NCBI GenBank assembly: GCA_025201765.1 | Contig: MU623394.1 | Coordinates: 62,001-126,000 of the forward strand | Length of the DNA stretch: 64,000 nucleotides | Source: Daldinia sp. FL1419 | Taxonomy: Eukaryota > Ascomycota > Sordariomycetes > Xylariales > Hypoxylaceae | Direction: 5' to 3' | In this document: positions 59,901-64,000 of the stretch, one piece after another | Position numbering within the stretch: the stretch's first letter is position 1 | How the letters are laid out: every line of letters starts with the position of its first letter | The notes under the pieces: model-generated | The model's database searches: none | What the model saw: only the letters and a program-made list of their open reading frames with translations | What the model was told of the DNA's origin: nothing | Made by a program: the position numbers and the translations under genes

Positions 59901-62721
59901 TTAGCCTCCAAATAGTTCTATTTTACCTTCCTCTGGCAGCTCAACGCATTTGACAGTGGGGATTGGGCAGACCGCCGGATTGAATCCGCGTCCGACCGCA
60001 GGGTATGTTCGTAGTGTTCGTAGGATGCCAACGTCTATCTCACCGCGTGTAAGGCCGTATCCTCGGAGCTAGAGTCTAGGTCTCGTCCACCGGACCAATT
60101 ACCTGGAATTCGCTCTCCGACCCTCGAGCATTCCCTTGCCCCGACCTGCTGATGATCCTGCAACAAGTAACCGAAACCCCCTACTAGTAATTCTTAGAAT
60201 TGGCTGGTAGGTAAAGAACTTAGACTAATTGTAGACTTAGCGTAGAGCTGTTTAGCGAGTCAAGAAGGTTCGGTATTCTACGAAATTTAACGAATTTAGA
60301 TCGATGACAAGCTGCAACGTATGGAACTAAAGTCTCTTTACTGCCTAAGGTTAGGTATTTATCAGCTGTATGTGGTATTGCGCATACTTAGGGGGTAGTG
60401 CGCTGCGCCGTTGTAGCCACCAACCTCGCCTAGAGTCGCCTAGAGAGGGTGACGAGAGACTAGCTGGACGCCGTCCTGCAGGTGTAAATGCGGGGAAGCC
60501 ATACACAAACCATACCCGCAGGGATCGACGGTCCACCGGTTGGGTTTCAGTTGACAGATAGAAACAAATATTCGCCTTAAAACAGCCATAAAAGGATGGT
60601 TTGAAGCATCGTGATCACAATGCAGAAGAACGCTAGACGGAAAAGGGTCAGGCTGTTCTTGAAGGGCCTATGGGCCTATTATACATAACGGGGAACAGGC
60701 CACACATCCCAAGCTTCCAAGCTCTCAAGCCATAAGCCAGCTTGACGGGGTCATGCACATGTCGTTTGACATAAATCGTAGTCTTGTCCTACAATGATCT
60801 AAACCACGGCTCTTTACATGTCAACCAATTCCACTGGGCGGACAACTACATCTTCATCGAGGGCGCCCATACGTTACCCGTTTCCATTACCCTCGATGAG
60901 CGGATCGGTCGAGCTCTACCAGGGAACCTAAGCAAAGGGGATAGCTCACACGGAGGCCCCAGCGTCATTTTATCCCAGCAGTTTCGCAAGAGAGGAGCCA
61001 TTGGCACCACCAACACTACACTGGATGAAAGAACGAGGAAATGATTTATGCAGCCATAACCGGTAGGAGATCACTTGAAAGGGTGTCTTATGACCGAAGA
61101 TAGAACGGGATAGGACTCTGAAGGAATCACGTGCGAAATAAGATTGACGCATGTGAGATCATAATCCTAACGAGAACCCTGAAGACGAGCATCATAAGCA
61201 TCATAGACGGGGGCCAGTCGAAATCTCCAATATCGAAAGAAGAAAGAGATAGGAAACCCCATCGGAGGGGGGAGTGGTTTGAGTGATCCGTCCAAAGTGC
61301 CCGAGTATCCAATTGTCCAAGTGGCAGACAATTGGATCAAATAGGGACAAGTAAGGGGACAAGTAAGGACAAATTGAGCAACTCCCGATACTCCGAGGTC
61401 ACTTATGCCAAGAGATTCCTTTTGGTTGACACACCACCTGGAGCATCCTACTTTCTTACGAACTCACCGAGAAAGACACCGGCCCGGAAATTTAAAATTG
61501 CCAATTGAATGTCTCTCCAAACCGCAGAATAGAGAGAAAGTGTACGAATTATCTCCGGTTGTTTCGGGACTAAACTGAAAATCCCCACGAGTATTTTTTT
61601 TTTGATTGAGCTCGCGCCGCTTTGTCGTATCGAACCAGCTATAACACCCACTCGATTATTATTATTATAATAAGTGAAGGCGGGGGAGGGGACCTTCGGA
61701 GCGAAAAAAAAAAAAAAAAGTCGGCCAGGGATTATTAACTTGAAGGAAGCTGTTTGCAAATCTTTCTGGCGCCCTTTTTTTCCCCTGGTCTTCTGCATCC
61801 GCGGGCCATTCCGCTGCAAAGCAGTGCAAGCAATGCAAACAGTAAAATCTGTCATATATTTCTCAATTGTCCAAAAAAGATTGGGCACAGTTAATTGCAG
61901 ATCCCACACAGACTTCAAATACTGCGAAAAGCTGCACATCTTCGGATCGGGAAGCAACACCGATTCATGAAACTAGAAAAGCATTCCTTCGGGTTAGGGT
62001 ACCCAAACGGAGACGAGACGAAACTAGCTTCCACCGGAAAGCCTGCCGGGAGTCTTAACACGTCCGATTATTATCCAATCATTGTTTAATCGTTGAATGG
62101 TTACTGCAGTCCAAGTCCATGGCTTAGAAGAGGACAGGGGGTTTGAAGAGGGCCAGCAAAAAAAAGAGACCCAGTTCGCATTTGAGTCCAATGGCGCTCG
62201 TCTGAGATCGGAACCGATAAGATTACGAACGTGGTTAAAGGCATCCGAGGAAACGTTTCTATCACAGGGATTTACTGATTATCAGAACAGTTGAATGGAT
62301 CACGGTGGTCCTTAGTTGGTCCCCAGGTTGTTTTAGAGGAAGATCCAGTCCTCCAGCTCTCCGAAAATATTCTCAGAAAGGGGAAAGAGGATAAGTGAAA
62401 GAAAAAGGAAAGTCGAAGAAGAACGCATAAGCACATGTTGCCGACCCCCTGAAGTCATTGAAGAAATTCCAATTGATTAAGAAAGAAGAGAAAAAAAAAG
62501 TTATAACCCAAGTACCCAAAATTGGGTCTAAGTGGAGAACCAACTGAGCGGCCGGCCCCGGAAGGTACCTTCCAGCTACAATTATCCAGTTACAGGACAG
62601 ACTAGGCGAGCTAGGTCAGTTTTACGTGGGCCACAGCGCAGGACAACTAGTACGATTAGGTACCAACTGGCGAGACTGACAAGACTAGCACGATTATTCC
62701 CCCCTAAAACGGATTGCAAAA
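56908..62721. other. 5.8-kb gene-poor region
   Basis: No supported gene. It contains an ATTT-rich run at about 56907-56937 next to the open CCR4 frame. A perfect 24-bp palindrome lies at 59394-59417, and a poly-A tract at about 61705-61720. Several frames here read through homopolymers and are not credible. Confidence 0.45.
59394..59417. repeat. Perfect 24-bp palindrome of the ACCTAGGT type
   Basis: ACCT repeated three times is followed by its exact reverse complement, with CTAG at the centre. It is the longest clean member of the scattered palindromic family; a related copy lies at about 59241-59262. Confidence 0.8.
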
Positions 62722-64000
62722 ATGGAATTCGCTTACAGCTTGTCCATGTACTCTGCCCCTGTAAGGGTCAGACCGGCAAACGGAAGAAAGTCGTCTTCTA
62801 CCAACGCTAGCGCTAACGCCAACACTTACACTTTTGTGCATGGGGCCAATAAACATAATACTAATAATACAACTGGGACTGGGACTGGAACTGGGACTGG
62901 GACTGGGACTACTGCAACTACTACTAGTACTACTTCAACCGATAATCATCAACATCACATCGACGAGGGAAACGGAGATCACGAATATTACCACGACCAC
63001 GGTCACGGTCAAGACCGCGACCATCAAAAGCACAGCTCCGATCAGAGCCATAGGAGATTCCACATCGGTACTGGAGATCAGGCTAACAATAGTAACGGAG
63101 AAGAAGATCAACATCAGCAAGACCACAAAAAGACAAAGAAGCGGAAGGGCAGCTCGGTTAGGTCAAGGATACCTGGTAGGCGTCGGCCACCACCTGCCGG
63201 AACTCTCCCGCAAGCTTTGGCACACAGGCCGGCGTCGCATTATTCTCATTCTAGGACCTCCTCTTCATTTAGTGTCAGTTCCCGAACGTCGCAAGAAACA
63301 CATTCACACTCATATTCGCATACACAAGCACCAACAACAACAACAACAACATCATCATCATCATCACCATCATCATTACCACCACCACCACCGTTACCAT
63401 TAGCACAACAATATATTCATATACAATCACAAGCACACACAATTGCACATACACCTAACCCGCCGAGCTTGGCTCCTACCCATGCCGTATCCGGCGGCAC
63501 CACGACTAATGACACCATCTCCTCGTCACCGCCTGCTGCTTCAAGTTTAGGTACAACAAATACAGGGGCGAATACAGGCATAGGTATACGAATAGGCTCA
63601 AAGCTGAATAATGGAAAAGGGGCAAGCGCCGTAACAACCAATACCACCAATACTACCAGTACTACCAATACTACCAATACTACCAATACTACTACTACCA
63701 CCACCACCACTATAGCCAACCATCAAATTTCTTCCTCTTCTTCGCCGCCTACCGCACCTATAGTAAATAACACCAGTAACACCAAAAATTCCACGGTTGC
63801 ATCCGCACCAGCGCCGCCGTTAGCCGCCGCTTCAGCCTCAACCTTAACTTCGATCGCATCCATTTCTTCTCCGTCTGCTTCTACACATTTACCCGCCTCC
63901 GAGTCCGACCGGCCGACCACTTCGCCAAAATCTTCGTCGAGATTTATTAGATCCGTGCACATACCCATCTTTAGCTCCGACAGCGGTTACCAACTGTCTC
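62722..64000 (+). CDS. Low-complexity His/Thr/Ser-rich protein, runs off the window
   Basis: From the ATG at 62722 a single frame stays open to the right edge (at least 426 residues). An in-frame TAG at 62686 bounds it on the left. The composition changes by block. A short N-terminus comes first (MEFAYSLSMYSAPVRVRP), then a Thr-Gly repeat from GGGACT units (about 62875-62925). A His/Asp stretch (YYHDHGHGQDRDHQK), a basic patch (KKTKKRKG), Thr/Ser/Pro/Asn homopolymers, and finally a more normal segment (RSVHIPIFSSDSGYQLS) follow. The frame survives many dinucleotide- and trinucleotide-type repeats without a stop, which supports coding. Such tails are often disordered N-termini of regulators or kinases; the domain must lie beyond the edge. 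An upstream exon is possible. Confidence 0.65.
   Translation, partial: MEFAYSLSMYSAPVRVRPANGRKSSSTNASANANTYTFVHGANKHNTNNTTGTGTGTGTGTGTTATTTSTTSTDNHQHHIDEGNGDHEYYHDHGHGQDRDHQKHSSDQSHRRFHIGTGDQANNSNGEEDQHQQDHKKTKKRKGSSVRSRIPGRRRPPPAGTLPQALAHRPASHYSHSRTSSSFSVSSRTSQETHSHSYSHTQAPTTTTTTSSSSSPSSLPPPPPLPLAQQYIHIQSQAHTIAHTPNPPSLAPTHAVSGGTTTNDTISSSPPAASSLGTTNTGANTGIGIRIGSKLNNGKGASAVTTNTTNTTSTTNTTNTTNTTTTTTTTIANHQISSSSSPPTAPIVNNTSNTKNSTVASAPAPPLAAASASTLTSIASISSPSASTHLPASESDRPTTSPKSSSRFIRSVHIPIFSSDSGYQLS

Noticed and set aside
60784..61044. 86-codon plus-strand frame
   Set aside because: It begins only at a TTG and has no recognisable features.
61448..61960. 170-codon minus-strand frame
   Set aside because: It reads through a poly-T (poly-Phe) tract and shows no protein-like pattern.
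62834..63403. 189-codon frame with His repeats
   Set aside because: It is the other frame of the longer coding frame that starts at 62722 and stays open to the window edge.

Overview
The window is nuclear DNA of a filamentous ascomycete (Pezizomycotina, most likely Sordariomycetes). The evidence is the short introns of about 48-130 bp with GTANGT-type donors and CTAAC-like branch points. The gene content also fits: a HET-domain protein, a Zn2Cys6 regulator, a fungal DUF3712 protein, an AcrB-type protein, a Mug113-type protein and a LaeA-like methyltransferase. An AT-rich block at the left edge looks RIP-degraded. Short palindromes built from ACCTAGGT are scattered through the spacers. I cannot name the species.

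Left part (1-11.4 kb): the AT-rich block is followed by an F-box-like/ankyrin protein, a HET-domain protein whose first exon I reconstruct by splicing, a large AAA+ ATPase and a dienelactone-hydrolase-family enzyme. Middle part (13.3-26.6 kb): a secreted 818-residue protein made of amphipathic repeats, a type II membrane DUF3712 protein, a secreted trypsin-like protease with a propeptide, a LaeA-like methyltransferase in eight small exons, and a Mug113/T5orf172 protein.

Next (28.3-38.2 kb): a five-exon MFS exporter and a five-exon Zn2Cys6 regulator lie on the same strand and may form a regulator/transporter pair. They are followed by a long AcrB-like protein. A gene-poor stretch of about 6 kb precedes a three-exon RNase T2, a conserved fungal protein of unknown function, a small secreted cysteine-containing protein (effector-like), a degraded alpha/beta-hydrolase pseudogene and the CCR4 deadenylase subunit of CCR4-NOT. 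After a second gene-poor stretch of almost 6 kb, a low-complexity His/Thr/Ser-rich reading frame runs off the right edge.

No secondary-metabolite backbone enzyme, intact transposon, CRISPR array or rRNA gene was found. Most multi-exon models here were built by hand from splice signals, phase and protein-family continuity. All should be tested against RNA-seq. The most unusual items are the 19-residue repeat protein, the micro-exon methyltransferase and the spliced small secreted protein.
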